NCBI RefSeq assembly: GCF_016802725.1
Contig: NC_052675.1
Span: forward strand, 11,138,638-11,202,637
Origin: Solenopsis invicta
Taxonomy: Eukaryota; Arthropoda; Insecta; Hymenoptera; Formicidae
Reading direction: 5' to 3'
Length of the DNA: 64,000 nt
Below the pieces are notes generated by a model. That model made no database searches. It had not been told where the DNA came from and saw nothing but the letters and a program-made list of their open reading frames with translations. Below are positions 1-13,255 of the stretch, in pieces (within the stretch, counting starts at the first letter, position 1; each line of letters opens with the position of its first letter). A program made the position numbers and the translations under genes.

Positions 1-168
1 AGAATATATAATCTTAAGCAGACATAATTTGCTTACATCAAGAAAATTTTTCTCTTCATGTAATCAAATTGTGTTTGTTTAAGATTATAAATTTTTCGAA
101 GAAGATTTATATTCTTGTTTATATTATAAAACAATGATTGTTGATTTGATATTAATTTTTTTTCTTTG
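1..168. mobile_element. Hairpin MITE, family 1, copy cut by window edge
   Basis: The right arm and part of the left arm of a palindromic element match the complete copy at 13041-13253. Shared features are the central stretch around 'gacataatttgcttaca', the arm around 'gatttatattcttgttta', and the end 'ttgatttgatattaattt' followed by a T run. About 50 bp of the left arm lies outside the window. The terminal CTGTG of the intact copy is degenerate here (CTTTG at 164-168). It has no coding capacity and would have depended on a transposase elsewhere. Confidence 0.75.
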
Positions 169-211
169 CGCAGCTAAGATATATATCCTTATCAACTTTT
201 AATACAGACTT

Positions 212-1030
212 CTTATTAACCAAGCTTGGTTTAAAACACATCATTATTATACGTACGTAAGATACATCGCATTGAACGATTTGAAATTTGAACTTTTTCC
301 CGCGCACCGATTGAAGCGCCCGCAGTTCGTTCGCCAACTTCAGATCGTTGAAAAGCGCGCGGGGCGTGTCGCGGGTCGCGTACTCGAGTATCCGCAAGTC
401 GCAATCGATCTTTTATTAGTAAAATATGCGTTTTGCGGAATTCGCGCGATTGAAAATTGTGCTATTATTGTTCTGAATACCGAATTATATATCACTCTCG
501 TCCGCCTCTTTGTATTTCCGGACGAATTGTCGCGTCGCGTCGTACAGCTAACCTTGCTTTTCATGCACGCGTTGCCGCGCGTTCCAAGCGCGCAAAAAGG
601 AATCTCGGTCTTTGATCTGTTTACACGGGCGCGTTCGAACGAAACAAGCATTTGATTGGGGTAATCCATAGAGACGCGCGTTCGCGCTAAATAGCGCATG
701 CACGGAAAGCAAGGGTCGAACCGGCATTCCTCGATTCGGCATTCCTAACCTTAACGTGCCGCGCGCGCGGTAAACCGGAGTGTTGTCCCTACTGAAATTT
801 TCGACGCCACGAGAGCGAGGTGGTTCTGAACCGCGACCGTTTAATTGGGAAATATCGGTCCGTGTAATTAGTCCTGTATTCGTCGCGTGTGTGTGTGTGT
901 GTGTGAGTGCCATAGGGAAGCAGCCCAAGCAGCCACGTAGGATTCCGAGAAAAAGAGCCGGCCTGAGTGGTATCGAGCGATCATGGGGGCGGCGGGGAGT
1001 GAGTAATCTATCATTCACTTGTTATTCGTT
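212..1030. repeat. Dispersed ~820-bp GC-rich repeat, copy 1
   Basis: This stretch is alignable by eye to 45762-46640 over its whole length, in the same orientation. Shared blocks include 'ccaacttcagatcgttgaaa', 'ttccggacgaattgtcgcg', 'gtaatccatagagacgcg', 'cattcctaaccttaacgtgc' and a final 'gagtgccatagg ... ggggagtgagtaa' block. Both copies hold overlapping open frames on both strands. The substitutions hit all codon positions and many change the residue, so I see no sign of selection on a protein. No terminal repeats or target-site duplication could be fixed. It could be an old transposon fragment, a solo LTR, or a segmental duplication. Confidence 0.75.
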
Positions 1031-1076
1031 ACTGTTTAACAAAGTTGTATTACACCTCGTGCTTTTAATGCTGACA

Positions 1077-1292
1077 CACGGAGAAAAAAAAAGCTTGATC
1101 AAATTTTTTAACTTGATTAAATTTTTTCAGTTCAAGTATTTACGTAGTTAACTCAAATACATAAAATACTTGAACTCGAGTTTAAGCACTTTACTTGTAT
1201 ATATTCCACTTAAATACGTAAATATTTGGGCTAAAGAAATTTAATCAGGTTGAAAATTTTAGTCAAGTCAACAAGTTTCTTTTCCCCGAGCG
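1077..1292. mobile_element. Hairpin MITE, family 2
   Basis: About 216 bp of near-palindrome. The left arm begins 'cggagaaaaaaaaagc' and continues through 'aacttgattaaatttt' and 'caagtatttacgtagtta'. The reverse complement of the right arm reads 'cggggaaaagaaac', then 'aacctgattaaatttc', then 'caaatatttacgtattta'. The arms are about 75 bp. There is no open frame. Its ends resemble those of families 1 and 3 (short C/G core followed by an A run), but the arm sequence differs. Confidence 0.7.
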
Positions 1293-4200
1293 CAGTATTC
1301 GTTGAAAAAATATTCAGCGGCGAAAAGGGATTAATTTACATAGTTTTTGTCGGTAATTGCATCGAGTTGATTTTTCGCTTTCTATACATTTTCGTATTGT
1401 ATTTTCATCCGCCATAGAAATGACATCTTGCTATTCGGCGTTTTAAGCAGCGCACGAAAAATCCGGCGAATCGTCGCGATACAACGTGGCTTCGTTAAAC
1501 GTCGACGTGCCTTTATTCTCACCGCTCGCAATTAACGCCGTCCATTGTTGCTTTGAGACAAGATATTTCGCGCGATTTATCGCAGTCATTACCGACAATG
1601 GACGGCGCGGAATGAAGACAGACAAGAGAGAATTACTTGTCGGCGAGACGGAGCGAAAGTAAAAATTTTGCTGGAGACGTCACTCGACTTGGAGCAATTC
1701 AATTTGTCGTAACCCATCGTGATTTCGCACGATAACGTCGAATTTACATTTAATGGCGGCTCTGCGCGACATTATATTAATGCGTCTCTCATTTATTCGA
1801 TTTCTTTCGCCGTGAACGGGTCCGTTAATTCTTGTTATTAAATTCGTGCACATGACTTATTGTCTTTCTAAAGAGATATTAAGGATTATATAAAATCTCA
1901 ATCTGCAATAATTTCTCTTCCATTATTTCCCGACTGGTTCTACCGTTTCAATAGTTTTCTTTCCGAGCTAATAAATTTCATTCGACATTTTCAGCATAGG
2001 AAACGAATGTAATTTAAATTTTCTCGCGATAAAGCCATTTCTGCGCTACATACAACTCGGTCCATGATATTTATAATAATTGCAGCACGCGATATCCGTT
2101 GCAGTCGCGGCGGCGCGGCGCGGCGCTATCGAACCTTCCGCGCTCACCTCGTTTTTTTTTCCATCTTTTTTTCCGCATCACAGCCGCGCAGCCGGAGCAA
2201 CTCTCTTACGTCACGTTATCTCTTATCGTTAATAAATTTTCCCCTGCGCTTCGCCTTCCTTTTTCCTCGTGTCTACATCCGGTGCACCGACGAGAAGGCG
2301 ATCTCTCGATGAAAAAGGGACGAACAAACTACCAACGCGAACCGGGATGAGTTACCCGTAAACCTGCCTCTCAGATATCCTCCAAGCCGATTTTTCCGTT
2401 GCTTTAATTGTAAACGCCATTTTTATTGTTCCTTGCTAATATTGTATGATACGTATCGCCTCAAAGCGCTGATTTATGGTAGACCTAGGATTATTACCAG
2501 TGTTTCTCAAACTTTTTTCTTCAATTCTCGAAAGATCCTTTATTTCTTTTAATCTCTTAACATTTTGATAAAAATATCTTAAATGAAGAATTCCACATCA
2601 TTTTAACTTTAAAATCATAAATTTTCAAATAAAAATTGACATCTAGCTCTTTTATTTTCTTTTGCAATTATTTTTAAAAATATAACTCACCATAAAAGAC
2701 ACATTTAAGATACAAATATATATTTTCTTCCATTATTGCATTTTTCTAGAAATATTGCACTATAATAAAGATGATCTTAATCTGATTTAAAATTTAAATG
2801 TGTTTTTTTGTGAGAACCATTTGATTGGTGAATTTAGATTCGTTCTCGCAACACTCTATGCAATGCCCTTTCTTCAAGTTTCTCGACCGAAGAAACGATT
2901 TAATAATTTAATTGTAACGTCTTCCAAATTAGCATGAGCCGTAAACTGAAGGTCTTGAATTAGTGATAGGCAAGTAATAATGAATGAGAATACCAGCTTC
3001 TGGGACTGTCTGTATGAACGCCACTGGAGAATACTCACCTCGACGGTACAGGCGTCGTGACCCGAGGTCGCTGCGTCATTTACGAATATCTAATTACGGG
3101 GAACGGTCCGTCTCACTCGAGGGAGGTAACTTCGCAGTCCTCACGGTGCTCGCTCGTAATGGAATTGTTGGCCCGGTTATTCCGCTGCGGCCGGCAGGTG
3201 TAATGACGAGATACACGGGATTCCGACGCGTTCGCGAAATCGTGTTGCCCATGCATGAATACGCCGCATATGTTAAAGATCCCAACGGTCCCCAAATTTT
3301 TCTCGCTGTATGTACAAGGTGTCCCGACAACTCGTCAGATTTAAATGTTGATGCAATGCCTCCTGAATGTCCCACAAACATATATATTTTGCCGTCCACC
3401 GACAACAATCCTCTATCGCCCCGGTGATCTGGGGACACGCGCGGCGGCGTATTTCGCGCATATAAATAAGATTCGTCGCGCCGAGTTGAACGACGGATTA
3501 AGAAGCCGGTCAGAGAAAAATCGTGTTTCCGCCCGTTTGAATTATCAGTCTTTACGATCGCTGTGCGCGCGCTCGCGCGCGCGCGCGGGCCTTGAGATTT
3601 GCCGTGAGAACACGTAAATGCGGCAGACGTTTCTCACTTTGAGGATCACGAACGTGCTCGGGGTCTTAAGTCGACGCCAGTCCTCGTAAGTTTGGAGTTC
3701 TTTATGCGAGCGACGAGACGACATCGTACCGAAATGACTCGCGCGGATTTTAAACCCGCTCTGACATGGACACACGCGATGTGCGCGTCGCGTCTTGGAA
3801 ATCGTCGCGCGTAGGAGAAAATGTTCTGAGAAATCTCCGCGCGCTGTCTCGTTGAAGGTTTTTTAATCTTCAGTGAAAATTAAATGTACATTGAGTTGAA
3901 AGAAAGAAAGAAAAAAAAAAAGGAAGAGGAAGACACGCGTCTCTCAATAATACGCTTGGTCTTTCCGAGGCTCAGGGGATGCCGAGTAATTTAACGCGAA
4001 AAAGTCTCGCGCGCGCGCCCTCGCGTCAGCGTCACCGTGAAAAGTTGCTCGCTCGCGTTCTCTCGCGTGCCGCGCTTAATGGACGTCGCAATTTCGCCGG
4101 AATTCAATTAGAGAAACGACCACGGCGTCTTTGCGAGTTAGCGCGACTCTCGGGGGGGCGGAAATGGAGAACTCGGACGACGAATATAACTGCTTTACGC

Positions 4201-7200
4201 GCCGTTCCCTGATAATTCGACGAACAAATAACAGTAAGAGGGCGCGAGTTCACGAAGGATTATCCGTAGCTGCATTTATGATCCTCTCTCACGCTCATTG
4301 TCGAACTACCGCTTCAGCGAAATCATAAATTAACCTCGCTGAATTCTGCGCGAGCGAGCGAATTATACGCTCGGAGTGTCACTAATGAATTAATTACTGC
4401 GTAAATTAATTGCAGGTGATAGCGAGGTGATAGGATATCGGTGCGATTAGCTGTTGCCATTGTACGTTCGACCGTAACCATTTTCTATATCAACTTTATA
4501 ATTGCGAGCTCTCTTTTTCTCTCTCACTCTCACTTGAAGTCTTGTTAAAACTCGGATTATTGCATGTTCATTTGCGGATAATAATAATAATAATATTTCA
4601 CATAATTGTATTAATGGTTCTCTCACTCTTCGTTTCCCTTTATTTCCACGCAAATATTTGTCACGTCGCGATTCAAAGCACAAAGCACTTGAGTAACTCG
4701 AGTTGCGCCTGGATCGCTCCCCGTTGTCTTGGTCGCGGAGAGACTTTCCGGTTAACTCGGATGGTACATGCGACGCGTCCCCGGATCATTATCCTCCCCT
4801 TTCTTCTTATCCTTCTTACACGATGTTGTCGGTAGGCGGTCTCGATGACAAGATCTAGAAATGTAGATATATATCCGGCGCGTCATGTCCACGCACTCCT
4901 AGTAAATAATTCATCGACATCTCGCAGAACGAGACCGCCCCCGGCGACGTCACGCGGATGTATCTACTCGTACTGAAGTCCGCGGGGAGTTTGTGTACAG
5001 GGTGGTCGTCTAAATGGCGCGATATTTATCCTGTTTTAATCTAATTTGCCAACTCTTATTGCAATCGTAGTTTATGGTTAGACGTATTTTTGGTTTAAAA
5101 CGTGAAATAACTAAAGAAGGACATTTTTACCGTAGAAAATGTTTTCCGGTGTGAATTAATTGCAACAAAAGTCGTATAAAAAAAGTGGAAACGAATTAGA
5201 CATTGTAATAATAACTTTATTGTACAACAGTTTACATAGCAATATTAAAGATACACACATGTAATAATAGAATTGCTGAAAGTATCGGGTGCACGCGGTA
5301 GACAGCAGTTGAAGAACTAATTTGAAGCCTGAACATTACAATATAAATACAACAATTAACGGAAACAAAAGTGATATTTCTCTTCATTGAGAGTTTGCGT
5401 AGTTGCCACGATTTGGAATTGCAGATTTTCGATTTGAACTGCGGATGCAGAATTTTTTTCGAAAAATGTTACATTTCCTAACGATGCGTTCCTTAATTGA
5501 CACCAGCGGATGTACGCGTCAGTGTATACGCTTGTGTACTTCCGTTCATTGTGAAATCTTTTGATTGGCACACCCGGTACAATCGGGATTTTCTCGTATC
5601 GTTTTTCTTTTTTTTTTTCTCGATCGGACTGCCGATGCAGCGTGCGATCTGTAGATAGTGGATCGCAGCCCCAAGAGGGGAAAGTGCTCGTTTCTTCAGC
5701 GGCAATTCTCGCAGAGACAACGACGAGAGCCGTTTCGTTGTCCAGTCACGTCGTGGACACTGGGACTCGTACTGGGACGTAAGGCAAGAAAAAAGCATCG
5801 CGGAGCTATCTATCCCACACGTGGAAAAAAGCCGGAAGACCGATACGCGACGCGCATAGGCGTCGAGCTTCAAGAGTCGAGAATTAATCCTTTGTTCCTC
5901 GGGAAAATCACGCAATCATTTTCGACACTTTTCGCGCGTTGCGTCGTCCATACAACGAACAACAATTTAAAATCAATAGAAAAATCAGTTTCCGACGTAA
6001 ATCGAGATACGAAAATCGTTGTAACGGCACATCGAGTAGCACGCGTTGGAAAATTTGTTCAACGACGTGCAAGAATGCATCTATGCTTCGAGCAGAGCTT
6101 TATTTTAAAAGCATTTGCAAAATAATGCGGCATGTGAAATTTCCCGATACCGCCGTTATCATATTTATTATCCCATGTAAATCCCCGGGTTCGCATTATA
6201 ATATGCAAATTTCTCTTCCGCGCAATACTTTTTCTTTAGCAAGTCCGCTTGGTGGATGCAGATGCAGTTTGCGGAAACTTCCGACAGCTTCGTCGCCCGA
6301 AAGTTTCCTCGATTTTCCACTCGGCGACCTTCGACCTGATAAAAACTCGTGCCGCCTATACACAATCCGGCGCGGCGACGACGCCGCACCGCGACGGATC
6401 GATGCTTCGGAGAGAAGTCATTTTCCGGCGACACGCGTCTCTGAATTAAATCGAAAATAACTCCGCGAGAGTACCATTGTAACTGAAGTTTAGCGTGAAA
6501 CTCGACGAAGATGCGTAAGTAACATTTTGAGTAGCATTTTGAGAAAAGTCTTCGTGAAAAAGTTTGAGGAACATTGCGTTTTATAAAAGATCATATTTAT
6601 GTTTATATAAAAACGCATAGACTGAAACATTTCCCAAATGTTTGCTTAAAATTAAAATGGAAGAACGGAATAGAAATATTAAGAAATTAAAATCGAAGAA
6701 TAGAATGAAAATACTAAGAAATAAAATGATTAACCAATTAAGATATATTAGAATTATCTTAAATACAATTTTATCTATATATGAAATTAATATTTTTTAT
6801 GTATTCATTATACAATTCTGCCATTCATAAGCTACAGCTTCGATAATTATCTTCTTTAGCGACTATCGAACGCTTGTTACTTTGTCGGCATCCACGTTAA
6901 CGAATGCCTTAATTACATGATAATCACTTCTGCGGCACAAAGTAATAATCAGATCGGACTGGCTCAATGTTGAATCGAGAAACTTTTTTTATTCGGGGAG
7001 ACGGGGAGATTGTATCGCGTGATGCGTTAATCACTTCCGCGTGGAATTAATGCACGACGCTTGTCCGAAACCGTAATTCAGATGCTGGTTTAATAATACG
7101 CTTTCGTTATAACGAGTCCTTTAAATTGAGAAAACAGTACCTACGCATCGTGAATAATTCATCTAATTTTCATTTCTCAAGTAAAATTATTTCATCGCAC

Positions 7201-8999
7201 ATGCCAACCCAAAATTATTCAACTTAAAAAAGTAAATTTTAATTTATATGCAATAAATGTAACAAATATGATAAAACGAGAATGAATTCTAAATGTGAAA
7301 AAAAATCTGTTTATAATTATTATTAATATGCTTTCTTTTTTAGCATTATTTTCTTGGGGAAAGATTTCTGGTGGCAAAGACAATGATTCTTTCGGCCAAG
7401 TATGTCGAAAACGAACGCTATTTGCTCGCTCTTCTATCTTGCGTTCTCACACTTATATTGTTGCGCTCCGACGAACGTTTGAAATGGCTCGAGAGGGACG
7501 GACTATTTTCGACAAACTACCGCGACTAGCTGCTCAGGAGCTGGCTGGTAGAATGCCCGCGCGAATATGGGTCGTAGGGCTCGTAAGTCACGTTTATCTT
7601 CGAAATATGGCCCTATTTTTGAAAGGTCCGCCGGAGGAGTTATAAATCCCAGATGGTAATTCGGCCGTACACACAGCCCCTTCTCCGCCTCTCTGCTTTT
7701 CGGGATTTATAATGCCAGTTTGTAAGTGACACGCGGACTAACAACGCGTGGACTACAAAATCAGGCTGGGAGTGAAAATTTGGTTAACAAAGAAGACTTC
7801 CTTCTGCTCCGGGGCATAAAAGATACGCGCGTTTTCGGATGAAAGATGTGCTCCAGCATGCTATTCTTACCGCCCGTGATGCTTTAAGCCCGGAAATGGC
7901 ACCGCATTACAATACCCTTCTGCTGTAACATCTATATTACATAACTACCAGATTTGGCACGAGAATCGCTTCTTTAAAACCAGGTTATCGATTTGAGTTA
8001 ATTATTCGGTTTTAACAATTTCTCTTCGGATAAAAAGGATGCATTGAGATCAATCGTAATTATTTTAATCAACGATAATTATTTCGAAATCGTATAATTT
8101 GCGAAATTATAATAATTAAAGAAATAAATAATAAGTAATGAACAATAATAAAGATAATGAATAATCGATAATAAATCACAATTCTGATAATTTGGAAGAT
8201 GTCAACTTACTAAGGATTTAAGGATTTTCTAAGGATACTAATTAGGTTATAGTTATCCTTTAAAATTCTCCATCACACTAAAGACAGATAATTTTGGTAT
8301 TTTAGTAAATCAAGTTATTTAAATCTTTCCCACGATTAAATCAATTTAATCGAAGAATACTGAACGATGTTGTTTAATTTTGTCGTTTTCTCTAACGATG
8401 TTTATTCTGCAAATTCATTATTTCGGTAGAATTCGCAATATTTGAATGAATGCAAATTAATTTCCTGGAGGTACCGCGATCGCCGAATGCTTCTGACGTT
8501 TCAGAAGCGAAGATCACATTACAATCGATCGACATAATTAATACTAGACGAAATGAACTGGCGGTTATTGAAAGATTTAAATGCGGTTAGTTTTTGCGAG
8601 AATGACATTAAAATTAAAATCGGTGATTCCGGGACTGCGAAATTAAGGGTTATTCAAATCCATTTTAATCTATTTAAACGCACAGTATGTTAAACGTGGT
8701 CGCTCCATTCCGCCGTCCCCCAGTAATAATGGAATTCATTATGCGGATTCATTATTGTCTGGGAGAACAGACTCACGCGCGACAATTTAATGAGTCATAA
8801 ATTAATTCCTCGTGAGAAGGCGTCTCGGCGTCAAACTTGCTGGATAGGCGAGCTTTTGTTTAATCCCGATCTAATAATAGGGATTAATTTATAATTAGTC
8901 GGGAAATAAATTGTCTCGTTTGTACGATCGGGATATATAATAACTCTGCCGATCGGGAAAACGTTTGTTTCCGGCCAGAGCGAGCGAACGTTAACAACG
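1293..8999. other. Non-coding stretch without a recognised gene
   Basis: Alternating CpG-rich (2.0-2.35, 3.0-4.3, 5.5-6.5 kb) and AT-rich blocks. Open frames here are short, usually open on both strands, and lack convincing start or splice context. At 4991-5005 there is 'tgtacagggtgg', the kind of end seen on decayed insect transposons, but no partner end was found. An alternating CG run sits near 3565-3590. The block at 2984-3440 is open in both directions but shows no recognisable domain. Confidence 0.5.
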
Positions 9000-9050
9000 G
9001 CAAATGGGTATATATGCACAACGTAACCACGTTTCCCGATGCAATTCACG

Positions 9051-9095
9051 TGCGATGCGATGCGATGCGATGCGATGCGGTGCGGTGCGATGTGC
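9051..9095. repeat. Tandem pentamer repeat (TGCGA)n
   Basis: Nine or so head-to-tail copies of TGCGA, with a few decayed to TGCGG, inside a CpG-rich block. It is a simple minisatellite with no flanking coding frame. Confidence 0.85.
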
Positions 9096-10902
9096 GGCGC
9101 GGTGTGACACGATGATGTGGCGCGAAGCGCAGTCGCGCGGCGACTGTTTTCGCGACGGATCGAAGCTATCGAAATTCAATATCGCACGATAATAGAGGAC
9201 GACATTCTCTGCGGGGAAAAATTGAGGCTTACGTCGTCACGCGCGGATAACGCTGCGTGCCCGTAATGAAAGGAACGAGGATATCGCTTCCGCCGTATCT
9301 CCGATACGTTATTCCAATATTTGAGAATAACCACCGCACCATCACCGCCACCGCTGCCTCCGCTTTGCGCGCCGGCACGATTTTCCTCTCAGTCCACGTT
9401 CCAGTTTAGCATCCCGGTATTCTTGACAACCAGGTCGTCGAGTCGGTCGGGTTTTCATCCGGCGCGGCGAGCGCGCACCGAGTAGCTCCTCCTGATTTTC
9501 TGATACGCGCCTTCCGTCGTAATTATTAATGCGTGTCGCGAGCGTTTATCGTCCGCGCTTACATGACAGTTAATACGTTACAATCCGCGCGCGACATGAA
9601 AAGCTCATTTCAGGAATTGCTCGACGTCTGTCGCTCGCGCCTCGTTGCCTACTGCGCTATTGAATTTATTTCTGATGACTCTGTGTATCGCACGTGTCGG
9701 AATTAATCGGAGCTTTTCGCTCGTTCACCCTGCGAATTCCGCTCGAAAATAAATAATCTTTTACCAGAGTATGAGTAATTGCCCGAAGAATTTTTCTCCT
9801 CAAAATTTAACGCTTGTTTGAACGCATGGCTTTTGAAAATGCGCCTAAATTGCTAAAATTCCGATGGAACGTGAAATATTTTGTAATACGAGCTAGATGC
9901 AGTTAACCTAGTAAAAAATTAAAAATTAAGATCTTTATTGGATATATAGAATTTTTTCTGAAATTTAACACGTGTATATGTATAAAATTGATATCTATGT
10001 CATGTTTACGTTTCACGATTATCCGCATGAAAAATTCGTTTATCGTGCTATTGAAATTTCTCGTAAACTAATTATAAGAGAAGATACATTCGCCGCAGGA
10101 AAGAGGCCGGACCTTACAATTATTCGAGTTTGACTAACGAGATCTGACAAATTCTATCACTGCTAGAAAATCGAATTGGGAAACGCAACGCGGCGCAACG
10201 AAATAACAAGGAATTGTTTTTCACTGTCGAGAGTTCAAAGAGCACAAATTACACAGATACAAACAATCGAGATAATTTGCTTCTGGCAATGGTTGATTTC
10301 TACAACTAACAAGAAGCAAGTTTAGCGACCCGTGAATTCGAGAGAATTTGAAACTTTATATGAATGCGCAGCATTCGAGCATGTAATTTTCGTTGCGGCC
10401 ACATTTTTCGCGTCATGGACTAAAGAGAGAAAAAAAAAAACAAATTAAAAAAATAAAATAAAATGATTTTAGGAATTCTTTCTAACATTGCTTAGTTCAA
10501 AGCAACGTGTTTTAAAGCATAATCAAAATGACAGAAAGTGTTTCGATTTGATTTTGACACCTGTCACGAACATGACAGCGACCGGTAGCACCTGCGACGA
10601 GGAAAGTGAGTCGCTGATAAGAGAGCTAGCCGTAATAATTCCAACAATCGCGCACGACCGTAATCTACCTCTAAAGGAAAACCGATCGTGGCAGAAATGG
10701 CGGAGAGAGCCTCCTACGATGCGCTCTTTTACGAGCCGTCCTCCGGTCCTTTATGTCTCCACTGTTACGCCGCGAAATCCAATATCGGGGGTCCGCCTCC
10801 GCAGTCGACGGCGATTTCGTCCGGAGAAAAGACAGCGTAGTCGAAGCAATTATGTAAATCCACTCGCAAGATCAAGATACATTTCAATCCCGTTGTTTCG
10901 TT

Positions 10903-10927
10903 TCTCTCTCTCTCTCTCTCTCTCTCT
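10903..10927. repeat. (CT)n microsatellite
   Basis: Uninterrupted CT dinucleotide run. Confidence 0.95.
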
Positions 10928-11744
10928 GTATCTATATACATACATCTCTTCCTTTCTCTCCACGTCGCTGCCTCGCGTCTCTAAAAGCAAACCTCGGAAA
11001 ACGTTCAGCCATGCGCATAATATAAAGACGTTGTTACGACCGTTTCGTTTTCTTCTTCCTCCGTGGCAGACTCTATATACCCCCTCGGTGTCTCTCTTCG
11101 CCGTGTCGTCGTCTGATTTTCCGGCATCCTCTCCTTGTACTCCACTGTAAATTGCATGGAACTCGCGTATCCACCATTTCGGGGCGCGCGGGGCGAGTAA
11201 CGATGCGGAGGCATTCGTCCCTTTTTTTTCCTTTATTGTCGTCGCAGAAGAGCTCGTTCCCTGGCCTCGAATGGAAAACGCACGTCGACGCGTTCGACTC
11301 GCGGATTGCTTCCCCCCATTGCGTGCATTACGCTCGCGCAAGGCTCACCCACTCTCCTTTTCCCTTCTGTCTACGGCTTTTTTACGACCGCCGCAACGAC
11401 GAAGCCGCTGCTGTCAGTTCCCCGGGGGTCGATGGGAATTACGGAAAGAGCCACGAGTCCTCGCAAAATTGCGACGGCAATTTTATTTTCCGCCTACGTC
11501 GATCTTCGAGCTATTTCAATTCCTGGAAGTGTCGATTGGGAATGCACTGTACAAAGACATTGCGGATATACCGTCTATTCGAGAGCATCAAGGTATATTG
11601 AAGATATATTTTATTCAGAATAGAATTAAAAGGAATTAGGATCGAAAAGCGAGTATCGAACTCAATTTTCATCGATGTTCGCATTGGAGAGACTCCACAA
11701 AGCGTCCATAAGCTTCCATTTTCCAGTCACAACGTGCATCCCCC

Positions 11745-11797
<53 letters not shown>
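11745..11797. repeat. (CT)n microsatellite
   Basis: Long CT run with one short interruption near its start. Confidence 0.95.
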
Positions 11798-11798
<1 letters not shown>

Positions 11799-13040
11799 GA
11801 CACGCGTACGAGCTGCACGCGGTATCATTTTACAACTCGGCGTTTTAATCTCGGTCGGCTATTAGCGACCGGTTGCCTCCTTATATAATAAATGCGAGCA
11901 AACGCACTCGCGCGCGCGCGCGTTGCCGCGTCTCTTAACATCTCGTTACAGTTGTAATGATATAATAAGTATCTCGGAGCGGGCGCTAATAACGACGGCG
12001 AAGGCGAAGGTATTCCAAGTGCCGAAGGCAATAACGCGCGAAACAACCGTGCGCTCCGCGTTCTTCCCCTTCTTACCCTTCGTCATTTTTCAGCACGTGG
12101 CGCGAAAGCGTAAGACCTCCTCGAGTGTTGCTCTACTTCCGCGTAAATCTCTGCCGACCGCGCTCGTAAGGACTCGCCGAACGATTCCTTACGCGAGTTG
12201 AGAAATGGGATATTAACTCTTCTCCTTAAAGATGTGGCTTGGGTTTCTCGCCGATTGTTCCGTCGAACAAACGAGGCTGCTCCGAGGAAACCAATGCTCT
12301 CGTCCATTACAATCTTAATCACGCTTTTATCCCCCCCCCCCTCTCTTACTCTCTAAATTATCGATCACTTCTTGGTTCGATTTTTGCAATATTCGAGAAA
12401 TGCGAGATCTAGCTTGAAAAATATCGAAGCGCTACGAAAGGTACATGGCGCGTAAAGTGCATCTGCATCCCCCGCGTGTGTAGCGAGGAGAGGACGCGCC
12501 CTTCGTGTCGAGGATACAAACGCCTTAGGTTCCTCATTGCCCCGTAACAAATGGCGTCGTATGGCGAGTATTGAGCGTCGGATCGATTCGTAGCGCCCGA
12601 GAGCGCCGCGAGAGCTCTTTATCCCCGTTGATATCTTGTCGCGATAAATCATGGGAATCCTATTCAGTACGGGAGGGGAGAGGCGGTCCCCCGCGATTTA
12701 TCACGCTCGGTGCGCCCTTCTCTCGTCATCTTCTTTTGCCATTTATCGGCCGGTCTTATTAGCGGTGTCCGGAGCCGGTCATGTGGATAACGCGCTGCGC
12801 GAATACCTGTTTAAATCCTAGACATGTTATAATAAACGTGAGATGTGTCAATGGAATTATCGAGAAGATCGACGTCACCTGGAATTATCGAGCATCGACC
12901 AAGTCACAAGATCTTTTAGGTGTCTGTTAATCAAATTACTCTTTTAAACATTTCTCTAACAATTAATATATAATTGATTTAACACACATTCAGCTAAATG
13001 TTCAATCGATTACAGATTTGCAGAAGTACTCATAAAAGTA

Positions 13041-13253
13041 CACAGAAAAAAATTTAGTATTAAATCAACAATCTTTATTTCATATATAAGCAAGAATATA
13101 AAATCTTCTTGGAAGAATTTATAGCCTTAAATAGACATAATTTGCTTACATAAAGAGAAAAATTGTCTATTATAAATTTTTCCAAGAAGATTTTATATTC
13201 TTGCTTATGTATGAAACAAAGATTATTGATTTGATATTAATTTTTTTTCTGTG
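13041..13253. mobile_element. Hairpin MITE, family 1, complete copy with TA duplication
   Basis: A 213-bp near-perfect palindrome. It starts CACAGAAAAAAA, ends TTTTTTTTCTGTG, and is flanked on both sides by TA (13039-13040 and 13254-13255). Both arms carry the AGAATATAAAATCTTCTTGG-type stretch and its complement. TA duplication with short identical ends is the hallmark of non-autonomous Tc1/mariner-type elements. Related copies lie at 1-168 and 24862-25085. Confidence 0.85.
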
Positions 13254-13255
13254 TA

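Larger units (their letters stand above)
9096..13040. other. Non-coding stretch with CT microsatellites
   Basis: CpG-rich spacer with CT repeats at 10903-10927 and 11745-11797. The open frames at 10488-11639 run through the simple repeat and are open in several frames, so I do not call them. A donor-like 'gaaa|gtgagt' occurs near 10606 after an open frame, but no matching acceptor or domain supports an exon. Confidence 0.45.

Noticed and set aside
272..655. 127-codon + frame, similar in the second repeat copy (45870-46148)
   Set aside because: Differences between copies change residues freely at all codon positions and the opposite strand is equally open, so it follows from shared repeat DNA rather than a gene.
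2984..3440. Overlapping + and - frames of 114-147 codons
   Set aside because: Open in both directions in CpG-rich DNA, no domain, no splice partners. 'ggtgtcccgacaact' hints at an old transposon end, but no second end or transposase motif was found.
10488..11639. Several 100-220-codon frames
   Set aside because: They run through CT repeats and low-complexity sequence and overlap on both strands.
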